Below, piece by piece: positions 1-11,194 of a DNA stretch of 64,000 bases. The notes under the pieces were generated by a model, which saw only the letters and a list, made by a program, of their open reading frames with translations, was not told the DNA's origin and searched no databases. Every line of letters begins with the position of its first letter. Position 1 is the stretch's first letter. The DNA comes from Acanthosepion pharaonis. Taxonomy: Eukaryota > Mollusca > Cephalopoda > Sepiida > Sepiidae. The stretch covers positions 1,788,501-1,852,500 of the forward strand of contig CAHIKZ030005437.1 of NCBI GenBank assembly GCA_903632075.3, read 5' to 3'. The position numbers and the translations under genes are program-made.

Positions 1-241
1 AACAATTTTGATAGGACAAGATAATTCAATGCTAATATTTGTAAGGACAACCACTGGGATTTTATCTGGACTGGTAGCCTTCTTAGAGTCAAGTCTTTTG
101 ATAAGTCTTAAGACTTCCCAGGCATTGGTAGAAGTATTACTAAGTTTGTGCTGTTTTGAGGTGGGGGTGGTGGTGATAGCATTTGTCATCTAATATAAAG
201 CTAGAGTTAGATATCTTTGTGAAGTGCTTTGCATTTGTATT

Positions 242-347
242 GTAGTGTTACTGACTCATGGTAAATAGTAGGCACTCAACTACCTAATGGGTAATGGCCG
301 TAGCTATTTATAGTCTTTATGACTTCATATGTAAATGAATCACTTCA
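242..347. repeat. 106-bp direct repeat, copy 1
   Basis: Matches 5215-5320 over 106 bases without gaps, about 85% identical by eye. The two copies bracket the Jockey-like element. Shared landmarks are GTAGTGTT at the left and TGACTTCATATGTAAATGA near the right end. It may be a 5'-UTR unit of the element family or an independent short repeat. Confidence 0.8.
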
Positions 348-361
348 TTTCCCTGTACAGA

Positions 362-566
362 AGAGGTTTTCTCCTTATTAACCCTGGTACTTCTGGGAGC
401 TTTTGTCTCCTCACTATCTTCCTCCCTCACCCTAAGAGATTGTCTCGATATAGGAGATCTTGATCTTTTTTCATAGAAGTGTTCCTCCAATGATTGTTCT
501 TGTGCATCTTCAGAATCTACATTATTCTTGATTTCACTGTCTACTTCTTCCTGCTTTACATGACAC
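362..566 (-). pseudogene. Open reading segment, possible non-LTR ORF1 fragment
   Basis: The minus strand is open for about 67 codons without a methionine start. It encodes a highly charged Glu/Lys/Arg/Ser-rich peptide containing SRSPISRQSLR and later TKAPRSTRVNKEK. This composition is like the N-terminal part of gag-like ORF1 proteins of non-LTR elements, and the segment lies beside the direct repeat that also flanks the neighbouring Jockey-like element. It could be the start of a second element truncated by the window. The assignment is inference. Confidence 0.35.
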
Positions 567-933
567 TTTTGCCTTCATTACTTTCAGGTTTGGTTTGGTT
601 TGTTTTGTTTTACAGCATATCAACCTCAATGGGTTATTTAATACTGACAAGTGTTTTGCAATAGATTCATATGCATAGAATATATATTCTTTCTAATGAA
701 ACGGTTTGGAAATCAGTTTTCATTGATATACTTTTGTAAAGAGGGTTGTCAAGTCTGCTTTCATTGATGTATTCTTTTTAGATACACGGTTTGTAGAGAA
801 ATTGATTTTAACATTCTCATTTAGTTTATAATTTTTTGTAGAGTCTTACTGTTTTGAGAAATTATATTATTTCATCCACATTTACTTTCTTGAACAGCTC
901 ATACATATTGTTTATATTATAATATTTTTGTCT

Positions 934-1362
934 TTAGAGAGCAACATCTGAGCACTCAGTTAATATATGTTTAATAATATATGCTGTTTTACATGCTTGG
1001 CATACTGGTTGACCTTTGTTTAGTAAGTACAAGTGGGCTATTCTCATATGGCTAATGCATATGTGAGCCAGTACCACTTCTTCCTTACAAGATTTTCTGG
1101 GGGCTGACTTCCATTCTCCTAGATTGGCCAGAATTGCAAAGAGTTTATTGTGTGAGTTATCATCCCAGTACTGTTGCCATTCCTTTTTAATGTATTTATC
1201 AATAACCTCCTTAAAATCTGTGTATGGGATTTTGGTCCTTGTATCCAAATTCACATCTAAAGCCAACTTGACTGATAGATTTGCTTCATTATTACATTTA
1301 ACTCTGATATGGCTAGGAATACAGCTTATTTTGATGTCTTTATGCTTGTTAATAGTGCTCAT
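934..1362 (-). pseudogene. Non-LTR polyprotein C-terminus (RNase H end plus Cys motif)
   Basis: A 142-aa open segment. It contains CIPSHIRVKCNNEAN, a variant of the WxPSHxGxxGNExAD signature at the end of RNase H in Jockey-type polyproteins. It then has PYTDFKEVIDKYIKKEWQQY and a closing Cys/His segment (QPVCQACKTAYIIKHILTEC), typical of the tail of these proteins. The active-site Trp and Gly of the signature are replaced (C and C), consistent with decay. Upstream sequence to about 2040 continues the same protein in broken frames. Confidence 0.8.
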
Positions 1363-2049
1363 TTTTTATAATATTTTCATAAGTGGATTGTTGGATTTTT
1401 TTTTCCTTCAAAGCCAATAGGACGGATAGTGAAATTGAATTTTTTGTTTACTCTCCGAGACAATGTTGAAATCTAGCTCAATTGCATAAACCTTTGCTGT
1501 GAAAATAGAGCTTCCTTTTGGGAGGGGCCCTTTTTTGGTAATATTTTGGCTCACTACTGCATATCCTATCATGTCCTCACATCATTTCTTGTATATTTGT
1601 GAGTGTGGTGCCTAACTCTTCATCAATGGATTTCATCCTGAGTGTGTAGGTTTGTATAGCATTATCTTTTTGTCAGAATAGATTGCAGTAATTCAATTCG
1701 AAAGTAATGCTATAAGCTGGGTTGGTTGGACATGATTTTATTTTTACATAGTACTGTAGTGCCAGTTTAGTGCACCGTAAATGTGAAGGTGTTTCATTAG
1801 CTTCTCTATATAAGCTCTCCATTGGGGATGACACTGTTAAGTACTAAGCTCCAAGTACTAATCTGAGACCTTGATGATAGGTTGCATTGAAAATTTTTAG
1901 GTATGACTTTCTGACCACCCCATATATGAAACTAGCTTAATCCTGTTTTGTGCAAAGTAGTGATCTGTATAATTTGATCAATGTTAGTCAATCTGTTCCA
2001 CATTCAATATAGGCCACTACATGCAGAAGTTGTAGGGCTTTGTTACATT

Positions 2050-2303
2050 TTGTTTTCAAATATGGGGAATGAACGTTAATTTTTTTTAACAAAGATAATG
2101 CCTAGAAACTTGTGTTGTTCCACTACTATGATTTCTATTCTGTCTAATTTTAAAGATGGGTCATTGTGCAATTTTCTTAATTTGCAGAAAATGCAGGCAT
2201 TTGGTTTTTGTTTTGAAAAACATAAACCCATTTTTAGTGACCCATTTTTGTATTTTATTGAGACATTGTTGGAGTTGTCTTTCAAATGATATTCATATGT
2301 CAA
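2050..2303 (-). pseudogene. Non-LTR reverse transcriptase, thumb-region fragment
   Basis: The peptide contains KMGLCFSKQKPNACIFC, LRKLHNDPSLKLD and VEQHKFLGIIF. The FSxxKT...C and HKFLGxxFD blocks are the C-terminal motifs of Jockey-type reverse transcriptases that follow the catalytic YADD motif. It is one frame of the larger degenerate element. Confidence 0.75.
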
Positions 2304-2399
2304 GAGCTGTACATTAGAAAATTATCGACATAAAGAGAGCTTCTCACTCCTGGGCTTAGGAGCTAATTTTTACACAAAATAGAGTTTCTTGATCTTGCA

Positions 2400-3126
2400 G
2401 TTCTGATAATGTACTTTCTATACCAACTTGAAACATCCAGTCTTTCAGGAAACTTCCCATTATCTGAATCAGCACTACTCAAGTCCCAGCTCATGCAGAT
2501 CCTTCAAAATACTAAACCCCAGTGCTGCACTGTACACCTCTTCCAAATCAAAAAAGACTGAAATGCTCTCACCCAATGAAGGCCTCCCCCACAAAGGTCT
2601 TGAGGTGCACTGTGATCCATGGTATTTCCCTCTCTTCCCAAGAGCACATTGGCAGTCACTGGTTTAGCTGCCAGCCCCCAGGCATCAAGTCAACTTGTTG
2701 CTGACCACTCCCTCCACAGCTTCACACAGGCAACCCACCAGTGCTACCAGAACAGGGATGAGGAATGTCTGCCTCCATCCAGGAAGCTGCCACCTGTCCA
2801 CATGTTGTTACACAAATCCAGTAACAGTTGCAATGATTCACTGGACAATCACTCCATACCACCCAGTCCCACAGCTGCACTGCAGGCCCTCAAAGATCTA
2901 GTTTCTCCATAGTAAATGGCAGGCTGCAGCTCCCAGCGCCACCTGATCCAAAGTTTAATTTTTGCTTTTCTGCCTGAGCTTCAGAAACTACTGGCCACCA
3001 CTCCTGACAGATGAGACCATGATTATTGCTTTTTGCCAGTTTATCAGCAATATCTTCCTTGCTGGCCACTCTACAGTTACCTATTAAGAGAAGTTCCATA
3101 GTGCCAGCATGACATTTACTAGCCAC
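2400..3126 (-). pseudogene. Non-LTR reverse transcriptase, fingers/palm region, degenerate
   Basis: Minus-strand frames around 2560-2420 give a broken copy of the reverse-transcriptase block VFFDLExxY followed by a segment resembling ILKDLHELGL, which is the palm domain of Jockey-type enzymes. The segment 3126-2890 is open for 78 aa but shows no certain motif. The region lies between the endonuclease and thumb fragments, as expected. Several stops are present. Confidence 0.6.
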
Positions 3127-3469
3127 CCTCCCTATTATATCTCACATGGATCCTGTTCCTGCAGCAGAACCAAGTCTGCCAACACAATACCTCCAACATT
3201 CCTCTTTGCCTTCAATCATCCTCCATGTCTCTGCCCAAAATTGCAACAGATCAGACACTGAAGTCCCACTTGCTGAAATCTCCTAAAGCCTCTCCTCTGA
3301 GCCTGATAGCCTTCCCCATATTCATCATTGAACCAAGGTCTATTACATCCTTCTTGTACTGAACTCTTTGAAATTCATTCTCCTGCCACAGATATAAGGA
3401 CCTCCATAAACTGTTCTAGTGCAAACACCAGTTCATCAGGACATTGGTTTTCAAATTTGTCCCAGCTCA

Positions 3470-3907
3470 CTCTGCCCTACCTCCAACATAGAGGATCCCT
3501 ATCACTATATACTGAATCCTGCAGAACAATTGGCAAGCATCCACTACCACCACCACACACATCTGCCAGAAGCCTCCAAGAGAAATCCATACAGATTGAT
3601 GGATCACACATGCACAAATCCACTGCAGAGCAGCTGCCAGCAAATGGACCCATGTAGGTCGGAGCCCCACTGCTACAAATACACAAATCATTGCTGTTCA
3701 TAACCACCTCCAAAGTCCTTCCCCCTTGGCCCACGCCTCTACAGCCCCATATGGCACTGTGACAGCTAAAGTCTCCCACCACCACAAAGAGTGCAGGGAG
3801 CTGCCCATAACTTGATGAACTTCGGCCCTATTCACCCTTTCATTAGGTGAGATATATATCGAGCAAATGTTTATTGGCCTATGTAGTGTCACTTTAACAG
3901 CAGTCAC
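3470..3907 (-). pseudogene. Apurinic-like endonuclease domain of non-LTR element
   Basis: Two overlapping frames carry consecutive parts of an endonuclease/exonuclease/phosphatase domain. TLHRPINICSIYISPNERV (about 3890-3834) is followed after a frameshift by VVGDFSCHSAIWG, matching the GDFNxHxxxWG block, then NSNDLCICSSGAPTYM and SAVDLCMCDPSI. The element-type endonuclease ends with an SDHxP motif; here that part is altered. A frameshift near 3785 separates the two frames. Confidence 0.8.
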
Positions 3908-4756
3908 CTGTAAAGTAGTTATTTAAAGTAGTAATTTATTTTACTTTGGGATATATCATTCCTAACTAGGATGGATGTACCGCCAGATGCATGAAGCTCA
4001 GTGTCATGTGTAATGGTTGTATTGCTGATATTCTTTTATATTCACTTTGTCACCTTACTTAAGGAATTTTTCCTCAAGGCAAACAACTGCTAGTGACAGG
4101 ACTGTTAATAACAGAAGCAGTTCATTTATATTTGCCTTTATTCCATGGCAGTTTCATTGAATTATCATATGTATGACTATTTAAACTTTTTAGGCCTTTA
4201 GCTTATGTGGTTGTGATTTCCTTTTTCCTAGGTTTTCATTTTGTAGGTTTTAGCTGTTAGAGGGTTCAGGCTTTCTACCTCCATCTTTTCTAGTTCATCA
4301 AATTGGTTTTGCGTAGGAATTTGATTGTTGTGGATTTCCGGCTGTTTTTTGGCTGATTCAGTTCATTTGGGAGATAAATGTTTCATTCTGTTTTTCCTGG
4401 GTTTTGGTGGACGGATAGGAGATCGCTGTGACCTTTACTAGGAGATTTGATATTTTTGGTAGGAGTGGTTTGTGTTTGAGCTGTTGTTTTGCTATTTTTT
4501 CTTTATTTATTAATTCAGTTTTTCATTGTCCTTTTGCAGTTCAGCCTGTGCCATTTCCTTAAAATATAAACATTTTAGATAAATTTGAAATTTGGACCAA
4601 TCATTTGTTCCCAAGTGTATGAGCATTATTTGTAGTCTTATTTTCTGTTATTTTTGCATATGAAGGGCCTTTCATCTAACCTTCTACCACTTGCCTTGCT
4701 TCTGAAAATGAGATGTTTCTTTTATATTTTACTTTGACAATTTCCCTTTCCTTTTT

Positions 4757-4960
4757 TCAGAAATCACATGTTCTTGAGTATGCCGGATGGTTTTCCTGGC
4801 AGTTAGCACTTATTATTTCATTACGGTATTCTTCTTCCTTGTGGTCAGAATCCTTTTGCCCACATTTTCCAAATGTTGGGTAACTCCTGCAGCTATCCCT
4901 ATGATGTCCAAATTTTTGGTACCTAAAGCATCTTAGTGGAGCAGGGATATATAGTTCCAC
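4757..4960 (-). pseudogene. Zinc-knuckle end of non-LTR ORF1 (gag-like)
   Basis: The peptide shows consecutive CCHC-type knuckles: LRCFRYQKFGHHRDSCR, then a segment with FGKCGQKDSDHKEEEYRNE, then ISANCQENHPAYSRTC. These are the nucleic-acid binding fingers of Jockey-type ORF1 proteins. Two knuckle cysteines are changed (RCFRY for RCFRC and EEEY for EEEC), so at least two fingers are damaged. Confidence 0.8.
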
Positions 4961-5214
4961 TGGCTCAATATTATACCCTATTTTTATCTTTTGGAGGATT
5001 TGAAGTGTACCAAACGTAAGGATATATGTGTCATTGATAATTGTTTTCCCTTTTCTTTTAATTGAGATTCTTTGGCTTTCTCCCCTGACTGATCTTAAAT
5101 CCTTTAGCTTTTTTGTTCTAGCTTTAGTATCTTAAGCCATGCTTGTGCATATTCATAATTATCAAGCGATAATTATTTATTCAGTTCTTTACATATTGGC
5201 AACACCATTGTAGT

Positions 5215-5320
5215 GTAGTGTTGCTGATTCATGGGAAGTAGTAGGCACTCAGCTACATCATGGATAATAGTTGTAGCTACTTAGAGTCTTTGTGACTTCA
5301 TATGTAAATGAGTCACCTCA
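5215..5320. repeat. 106-bp direct repeat, copy 2
   Basis: Partner of 242-347 in the same orientation, offset by exactly 4973 bases, with no length difference. It lies just beyond the 5' side of the Jockey-like element. Confidence 0.8.
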
Positions 5321-5339
5321 GCCTTATTTGATGAGGATG

Positions 5340-6170
5340 AAATAATTCCAGATCTATGTAAGCACTAATGTTTTGCCTCTATTGAGAATTTGGTTAGAAG
5401 TTTTCCAGAACTCACAAGTCATTTGAATTTGTCCTTGACTTGGACTGTGCATAGGTGCAGTTGCATTTTCAAGAATTCTCTTGCAATGATTGTGGTCAGT
5501 TCTAAATTCAGCATGTGTTAATATTACATATTTGAACAAATGAGATTAAGAATGACTGGAAATGAAATACAAAATGAAGCATTTATTATATATAAGATAT
5601 GAAAGAATATAAAATGAAGTATCAAAAAATGACAGTTGTATATTGGATATTTTTGCCCTCTCCTACTTGTAGAAGTAGTCCTAGTCAAATGGCATATGAG
5701 ATAATAGACAAAGAGGTAATGTACCTAGAACAGGGCAGCTATGGGACATATGTCAAGTTACTGTACAAGTACTACTGTAAGCACATTTGGGTCATTGGCA
5801 ACTTTCCCCTAGTAGGCTTTTCTGGTTAAGAGAGCAGCTACACACACAGCAGAATGAAAAACAAAACCTGTTAAAGGGTGCCCATAATGCAAGGAGACTA
5901 CTGGCAATTGACAAGGATAGTAACTACCTGATGAAATCAGAACACTGTATCAAATCAGATCCTAGTTTAATGCTGGTGCCATTCAATCCATCACACAACA
6001 CACTGTACAATGTACATTATATTTCATGGGGTTTAATTTTTCTTGACTAACAAGGGTACTATTATTAACACCATGACATCACTTACTGCATATCATGTGG
6101 ACCAGGGAACATCTTTGGACAGTGGAAAATTGCTGATAGGTATGACATACACAATCTTTTTTTTAATCAT
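5340..6170. other. Intergenic, no recognised feature
   Basis: Contains two short open frames (5599-5829 and 5787-6050, +) whose peptides I do not recognise and which show no domain. Probably old repeat sequence. Confidence 0.4.
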
Positions 6171-6460
6171 TTCACCACAAGCAAGGTAATAAAGCCACTA
6201 AGATATAAGGGGTTACTGAGTGTGAAAGTGTCTGAGAAAAAAAAGAGAACAATAAAAGAAAGGAATTACTGAAACAGAAGATAATGATTGACATTGCATT
6301 TAAATTTTTGAAGATCAAATTTGGCTGGAAAGCAAGAAGCTAGAAAAGTGAGAAGTGCAAGAGAACAAACTATTAGCATAGAACTTATGGTTAGATCTAG
6401 CAATTTCAATAGTAAAAAGATGAAACTTAGCTGTCAATCTAGTAGCTAGACAATCTTAAA

Positions 6461-6757
6461 TCACTGAAGTTGAGGTACCAAAGAGGAAAGCTTATCAGAT
6501 CCATTACCATGAAAATATTTATACAAAAAGCACTGGAGAGCTACATATGGCAGTGGGAAAAGTGACTGAAGCTGAGATGCCAGGTCAGGACTGATAATGT
6601 TGCAGATTCTTTGGATTTTATCATGAATCTCTAAATATATAGCAGAAGCACCAAACCAGCTGTGGCAGCAATATTCAATGCATGGACAAATGTTAGACCT
6701 ATAAAGATTTAAGATAGATTCTATCAAGAAAAATTGTCCAGCATGACAGTGAATCAA
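6461..6757 (-). pseudogene. L2/CR1-like reverse transcriptase C-terminus
   Basis: A 98-aa open segment with SILNLYRSNICPCIEYCCHSW, then DKIQRICNIISPDLASQLQSL and KYFHGNGSDKLSSLVPQLQ. It is homologous to the + strand fragment at 7355-7695, which shows CIEYCCHIWSGAPSVYL and DKIQRRICNIIGPDL. This is the end of an L2/CR1-type polyprotein. Confidence 0.8.
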
Positions 6758-6886
6758 CTTTCCTGGTGACTGATTCAGTGTAATCGTTCCACTTTATATT
6801 AGTGAAAAATGTTAGCCTGAGGAGGCACAATGAATTGCTCACCTGTATGTTAGCATCAGCCATGTTGATAGAAGGTAAAAAAGGTT

Positions 6887-7222
6887 CTACTTTTTAATCA
6901 TCTTAATGATTAAAATAGATGAGTTTTGTTTTGTAGGCATTAAAATTAACAAACCATTACTTTCCCCAGTTAGCAACAGATTAAAGGTCATTTTTGGGAT
7001 CAGCTGCCAATTTGATCTTATCAAACTTATCAGACTTACCATTAAGACAAGAGTAAATAGTTGTGTCATCAGCATAGATACTGAGTTGGGAACTGTCACA
7101 TACTTTAGATATCCAAAGACTCCTTCAGTAATAACTATTAACACATCAGCAGTTGACCTAGAGAAATGAAAGTTATATTGTTTGTTTGAAAGAAGACCTA
7201 GCAAGGGGAGATATTTAACCAA
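6887..7222 (-). pseudogene. L2/CR1-like reverse transcriptase, central fragment
   Basis: The segment begins YLPLLGLLSNKQYNFHFSRS, matching the block (GLLSDKQYGFR...RSTxD) that precedes the catalytic palm. Next comes STADVLIVITEGVFGYL, and then, after a deletion that removes the first catalytic Asp region, SVSMLMTQLFTLVLMV, a shifted remnant of the ADDTT block. The deletion means the copy cannot be active. Confidence 0.7.
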
Positions 7223-7351
7223 TTTAGACTTGATTCTTGGATTTCACCAAAAAGAGTTAGAATACTAATAGGTTGGTAGAAGGATCAGACAGTCTGCCTA
7301 AATTTTTAAAAACAGGAACTACAGAAGAGGATTTCCAACAAGCGAGGAAAG

Positions 7352-7981
7352 TTGGCTCTCTGTGTCGTGTCAGGAAATTTTTCTCCCTGGAATCAATACT
7401 TCAAATATACAAATCAACCATTCACCCTTGCATAGAGTATTGCTGCCATATATGGTCTGGTGCACCTTCTGTTTACCTCGGAGTTCTTGACAAGATCCAG
7501 AGACGGATATGTAATATAATTGGCCCTGATCTCGTCTACAGTCACTCTCTCACAGACACGCCATCACCTCTCTCTGTCTTTTTTACAAATACTTTCATGG
7601 TAATTGCTCTGATGAGCTGCTTTCACTGGTTCCCAGACTTCATGAATTCAAGCGCCCTACGAAGCTGGCATCCCGCTCTCACCTTTTCACTGTAGAAACT
7701 TTTAAATGTGGCCATATCTTCTACTCCAATAGCTTCATACCTCGCACCTCTCGCCTGTGGAACACCCTTCCCAATTACTGTTTCCCTGAGAGCTATAATC
7801 TCCAACTATTCAAATGTAATGTCAATCGATATCTCCAGTTACCTTGATCTATCCACTATCCCTCTCCTCATCCTTTCTTCTATCACTCCTATCTGCTCTC
7901 ACTCCAAATCTTCTGCAACCCCCTGCATCCTAGTGGCTTCACGCCTTGCTCAGGGCGTAATGCTAAAAAAAAAAAAAAAGC
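7352..7981 (+). mobile_element. 5'-truncated L2/CR1-like insertion with poly(A), inverted in its own family
   Basis: The + strand encodes the C-terminal part of the same family (FFSLESILQIYKSTIHPCIEY, then frame-shifted FIPRTSRLWNTLPNYCFPESYNLQ up to about 7845). It ends in a 15-base A run (7965-7979). The 7-base sequence AGGAAAG is found on both sides (7345-7351 and 7982-7988), which fits a target site duplication. It interrupts the minus-strand copy between the blocks reading SCFPA and CWK. Confidence 0.75.
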
Positions 7982-7984
7982 AGG

Positions 7985-8209
7985 AAAGCAAGAAGTAGCA
8001 AAGCATTTATTGTAGCATTTAGAGAGAACAGGAACCATTTTAGTAGCACAATCCTTTAGGGCTATTGCAGGGATACCATCAAGACTGCATGCTTTGTGCG
8101 AATCTAGTTTAAATATGATAGCAGAGACCATGGACGGAGTTATATGCATATCACACAGTAGACTCGGTTCTAAGGGGAAAATCAAGCAAAGATAATCCAG
8201 ATAGGTCAA
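7985..8209 (-). pseudogene. L2/CR1-like reverse transcriptase, N-terminal fragment
   Basis: Reads IIFKLDSHKACSLDGIPAIA, then LKDCATKMVPVLSKCYNKCF and ATSCFPA. The block around SxACGxDGIPxxxLK is reverse-transcriptase motif 1 of L2/CR1-type elements. The reading frame is cut by the poly(A) tail of the inverted insertion. Confidence 0.8.
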
Positions 8210-8869
8210 AAGTAGAATTGAAATAGACTTTACAAACAGATGTTATTACTTCAAATTGAGTGAAGAGAGGAGGGGTAGAGGAACTACATTTATTTAACAC
8301 ACTATTACAGAGCTGCTAGTAGTCACAAGAAGCAAATTTGTTAGAGGATATAAGGTGCCTCATTCAATCAGCAAACAAAAACTTTGCCTCATTGAGGGCA
8401 TGTTTGCAATTATTACAAGCAGATATAGAGATACATCTGTTGTCATCAAAACTATCATGGTACAGCCAAAAAGAAAGTGATTCCTGTTGGCTATAGTTGC
8501 TAAGCAGGCAGTGTGAATTAAGAAGATAGTGGTTTCACATGGTATTTGGTAAGGAACAAATCAAGTAATGAAGCATCTTGATCGGAATTATTATGGAAAT
8601 GACTAAGGAAATCCACTATTTGAGTGAGAGGCTAAGCAATGTTAAAATTGAAAGTCTAAATACCAGCAACATCAGTAAGATTAAAATGCTAAGCCACTTG
8701 ACATACTGAGCATTAAAATCATCAGACACAAAGTTGCAGATGAATATAGAGAGATTGTTGCAGACAATTTGCACCACTTTGTTTCCCCTTTTCCCCATTT
8801 GTGATGATTTCATTCAGTAAAATATCACAATACTCCATCATGCATGGGTGGTGAGAAACTGGTTTTGGG

Positions 8870-9125
8870 AACACAGCTGACTTCCAGCTACTCCATTGCC
8901 CACTCCATGCTCACCAGATATAAACCCCATTGAACATTTGCAGACATCACTAAATTCTATGAAGCCACATGCAATAAACACAACTCAGTTATGGACAGCC
9001 CTAAAACAAGATACCTGGATAAATATATCTGTGTAATGACTCCAGTACCTCATTAACTTCATGCCACATGGTGTAGCCAGTATTATTCAGGTGAAGGGAA
9101 GAGTCATACTTTATTAGGTAACTGT
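8870..9125 (+). pseudogene. Tc1-like transposase, C-terminal fragment
   Basis: A + strand frame reads CPLHAHQI-type sequence shifting into SPDINPIEHLQTSLNSM, the SPDxNPIExxW block containing the final catalytic Glu of Tc1 transposases. It is followed by a helical tail (NTTQLWTALKQDTWINIS). No terminal repeat was identified. The Trp of ExLW is changed. Confidence 0.6.
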
Positions 9126-9303
9126 CTTAATGTTTTACTGTTCAGTTTAAGCTTGTTGTTAGCTTATGATAATATGTTACTCAATGTAAAATCGAAAATG
9201 AAATAACAAATGAATGATATTGATAAATTTGTAATGGAAAGGGGTTGCCAATTGTAATACTTTTAATATTTCAACATTTTCAAAATAAGTGAATTCAACA
9301 CAT

Positions 9304-10538
9304 AAGGCAACCAAAAAAAAGTCCTTGCTGTTTTTTATGTCATGTGGAAAGAAGTGATCACTGACATACCTGTGTGTCACTTGCTGGGAAAGAGGTTGGG
9401 TGGTGGCATTGCTCTTGACAAATACAGGTGCATTGTGCACACACATCAGTCTTAACTTGATCAGTGACAAGGAAACATGATAGTGTCAAAATAGCTGATT
9501 TAGGGTTGTCTGACTGCCTTATGACTTTAAGATGTGCTTGTCTGCAACATCAAGTCACCAAATGTGTCAAGCCTTTGAAGATAATGCTATAAGTGAATGA
9601 CCTGCCAGGTATTCGTACCAGAAGTTCAGGTTGAGAGATCTGTCACTTTGTGACGAACCCTGCAGTAGCTAGTTATGGGTCCTTGATGACAAAGCCCTGA
9701 AGGTGACCACAGAGGAGAAAAGCCAAACCTGTGATGATACTTCCAGGTTTCAGATAAAACTGTCAGATTTCACCTGCACTGCATAGGAAAGGTATACAAA
9801 TTGAGCAAGTGGTACCCTACACACTGTCAGAAGCCAACAAGCAACAATGAGTGGCAGCCTGTTTCTTGTTGCTTTCTTGGCACTGCATTGTACCCATATT
9901 TGATCAAGTGTCACAAATGATGAAAAGTGGGTCCTCCCAAGTGTGCCAGACATTGGTGGTTGTAACCATAGGAACCTGTGACTCACACCACAAGACCACC
10001 TCTACACCCACACCAGATCATGTTCTGTATTTGGTCTACTAGTTGACAAGTGGTGCACTATGAGCTGCTACCAATGGGCCATTATCACTGCAGACTTGTA
10101 CTTGCAGCAGTTGGAACGTGTGCAACAGGCACTGTTGCAGAAGGATCCAGTATTGATTAATTGAAAGAGTGTATTGTTCCTCCATGACAATGCCAGGCCT
10201 CATGGTGTGGGTAGCAACTTGGCTGAGATACACTGTGCCATCCATCTTACTCCCTAGATTTTGGGTCAACAGATTATCACCTCTTCCATTCCCTGAACAA
10301 CCACCTTCATGGGAAATCCTTTGCAAATGGAGCAAACTTGTGGCAGACACCCACAGACTTCTTTGTGTACAAGACAACTGGTTCTTACCACCAGGTTATT
10401 GTGCAGCTGGAGACACATTGACAAAAGTTTCTAGATACCAATGAGGATTACTTTGAGAACTAACGGTATGTTAAATTTGCTGCATACCATTTTTTTTCTA
10501 ATAAATCAAAATGGCAAGGACTTTTTTTTGGTTATCTT
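9304..10538 (+). mobile_element. mariner-type DNA transposon, degenerate, with 25-bp TIRs
   Basis: The ends are inverted repeats of 25 bases: 9304-9328 (AAGGCAACCA...GTCCTTGC) and 10514-10538, with two mismatches. The 1.23-kb length is normal for mariner. Inside, + strand frames give a decayed mariner transposase: a stretch near 9765-9890 resembling GKVYKLSKWVPHTLSEANKQ, VTNDEKWVL near 9915 containing the first catalytic Asp, LYLQQLERVQQALLQKDP near 10110, and LFLHDNARPH near 10173 containing the second Asp. Many frameshifts are present. Confidence 0.85.
9765..10460 (+). pseudogene. mariner transposase, broken
   Basis: Catalytic-core fragments VTNDEKWVL and FLHDNARPH are both recognisable, and both Asp positions are retained. 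The third-Asp block (YDxxxS) is not clearly readable. The C-terminal part near 10310-10450 reads FHGKSFANGANLWQTPTDFF and ends LDTNEDYFEN, matching the usual tail. At least five frame changes occur, so no product is possible. Confidence 0.8.
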
Positions 10539-10594
10539 GTACATGGATTTTATATATATTTACAGAATTTGGTGTAACATAACTCAGAAAAGGA

Positions 10595-10612
10595 GATATA
10601 TATATATATATA
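10595..10612. repeat. (TA)n microsatellite
   Basis: About nine TA units. Confidence 0.95.
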
Positions 10613-10739
10613 TTTATGTGATTGGTTGTATTCATTTTTTTCTGAAATTATAGTATAGTGTTTTTATGCAATGTGGCATGCTTGGGAGTTAAGTTCCTCA
10701 CAGGGAAATGAGACCTGTCACTACAGCATCATGTGCTGA

Positions 10740-10741
<2 letters not shown>

Positions 10742-10782
<41 letters not shown>
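10742..10782. repeat. (TA)n microsatellite
   Basis: About twenty uninterrupted TA units. Confidence 0.98.
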
Positions 10783-10783
<1 letters not shown>

Positions 10784-11194
10784 TTCTTTATACAACACCA
10801 CCTAATGATCATTAAAGAAATTCTCCTGGCAAACAAAATGAAGTAATCCCACAAGTTTTAAAAATATTTTGTTTTTACTCCAGTGTTAAAAGGTTTTCTT
10901 TCACATTAATTAGGTTACTTATATTTTGTATCTAACTAATTTTAATTGGACATGAAGTACTCTTAACTTTGGCTGAATTGTAATGACTTCAAATAATATA
11001 ATTTAATGATACATTGGAAGAAAGGTTTATTTTCTCATTTCTTTTTACCCCATTATGGGCATTATCATATCTGTTATATAATAACACCATATTTTGTGGA
11101 TGGAACAGAATGGCTGGAAGGAAAAAGAATGACAAACATACTTTGTTCTCAGAGAGACTGTTATATCATTAAAGCATCTATGAAACTATGTATA

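Larger units (their letters stand above)
934..5050 (-). mobile_element. Degenerate Jockey-like non-LTR retrotransposon
   Basis: Reading the minus strand from right to left gives, in the expected order, a zinc-knuckle ORF1 end (about 4960-4757), an endonuclease (about 3907-3470), a reverse transcriptase (about 2910-2050) and an RNase H plus C-terminal region (about 2040-934). All parts carry stops and frameshifts, so it is a dead copy of about 4.1 kb. No poly(A) tail or target duplication could be identified. The order and the individual motifs fit Jockey-type elements that carry RNase H. Confidence 0.8.
6170..8830 (-). mobile_element. L2/CR1-like non-LTR retrotransposon, degenerate, with internal inversion insert
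   Basis: Minus-strand frames read, in order, a reverse-transcriptase start with KLDSHKACSLDGIPAIALKD (about 8130-8060), a central palm region (about 7222-6887, ending LLSNKQYNFHFSRSTADVL and later segments) and a C-terminus (6757-6461) with LYRSNICPCIEYCCHSWFGA and DKIQRICNIISPDLASQL. These are the usual blocks of an L2/CR1-type protein. Internal deletions remove part of the palm. A second 3' fragment of the same family, inserted in the opposite direction at 7352-7981, splits it. Related sequence recurs near 47320-47970. Confidence 0.8.
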
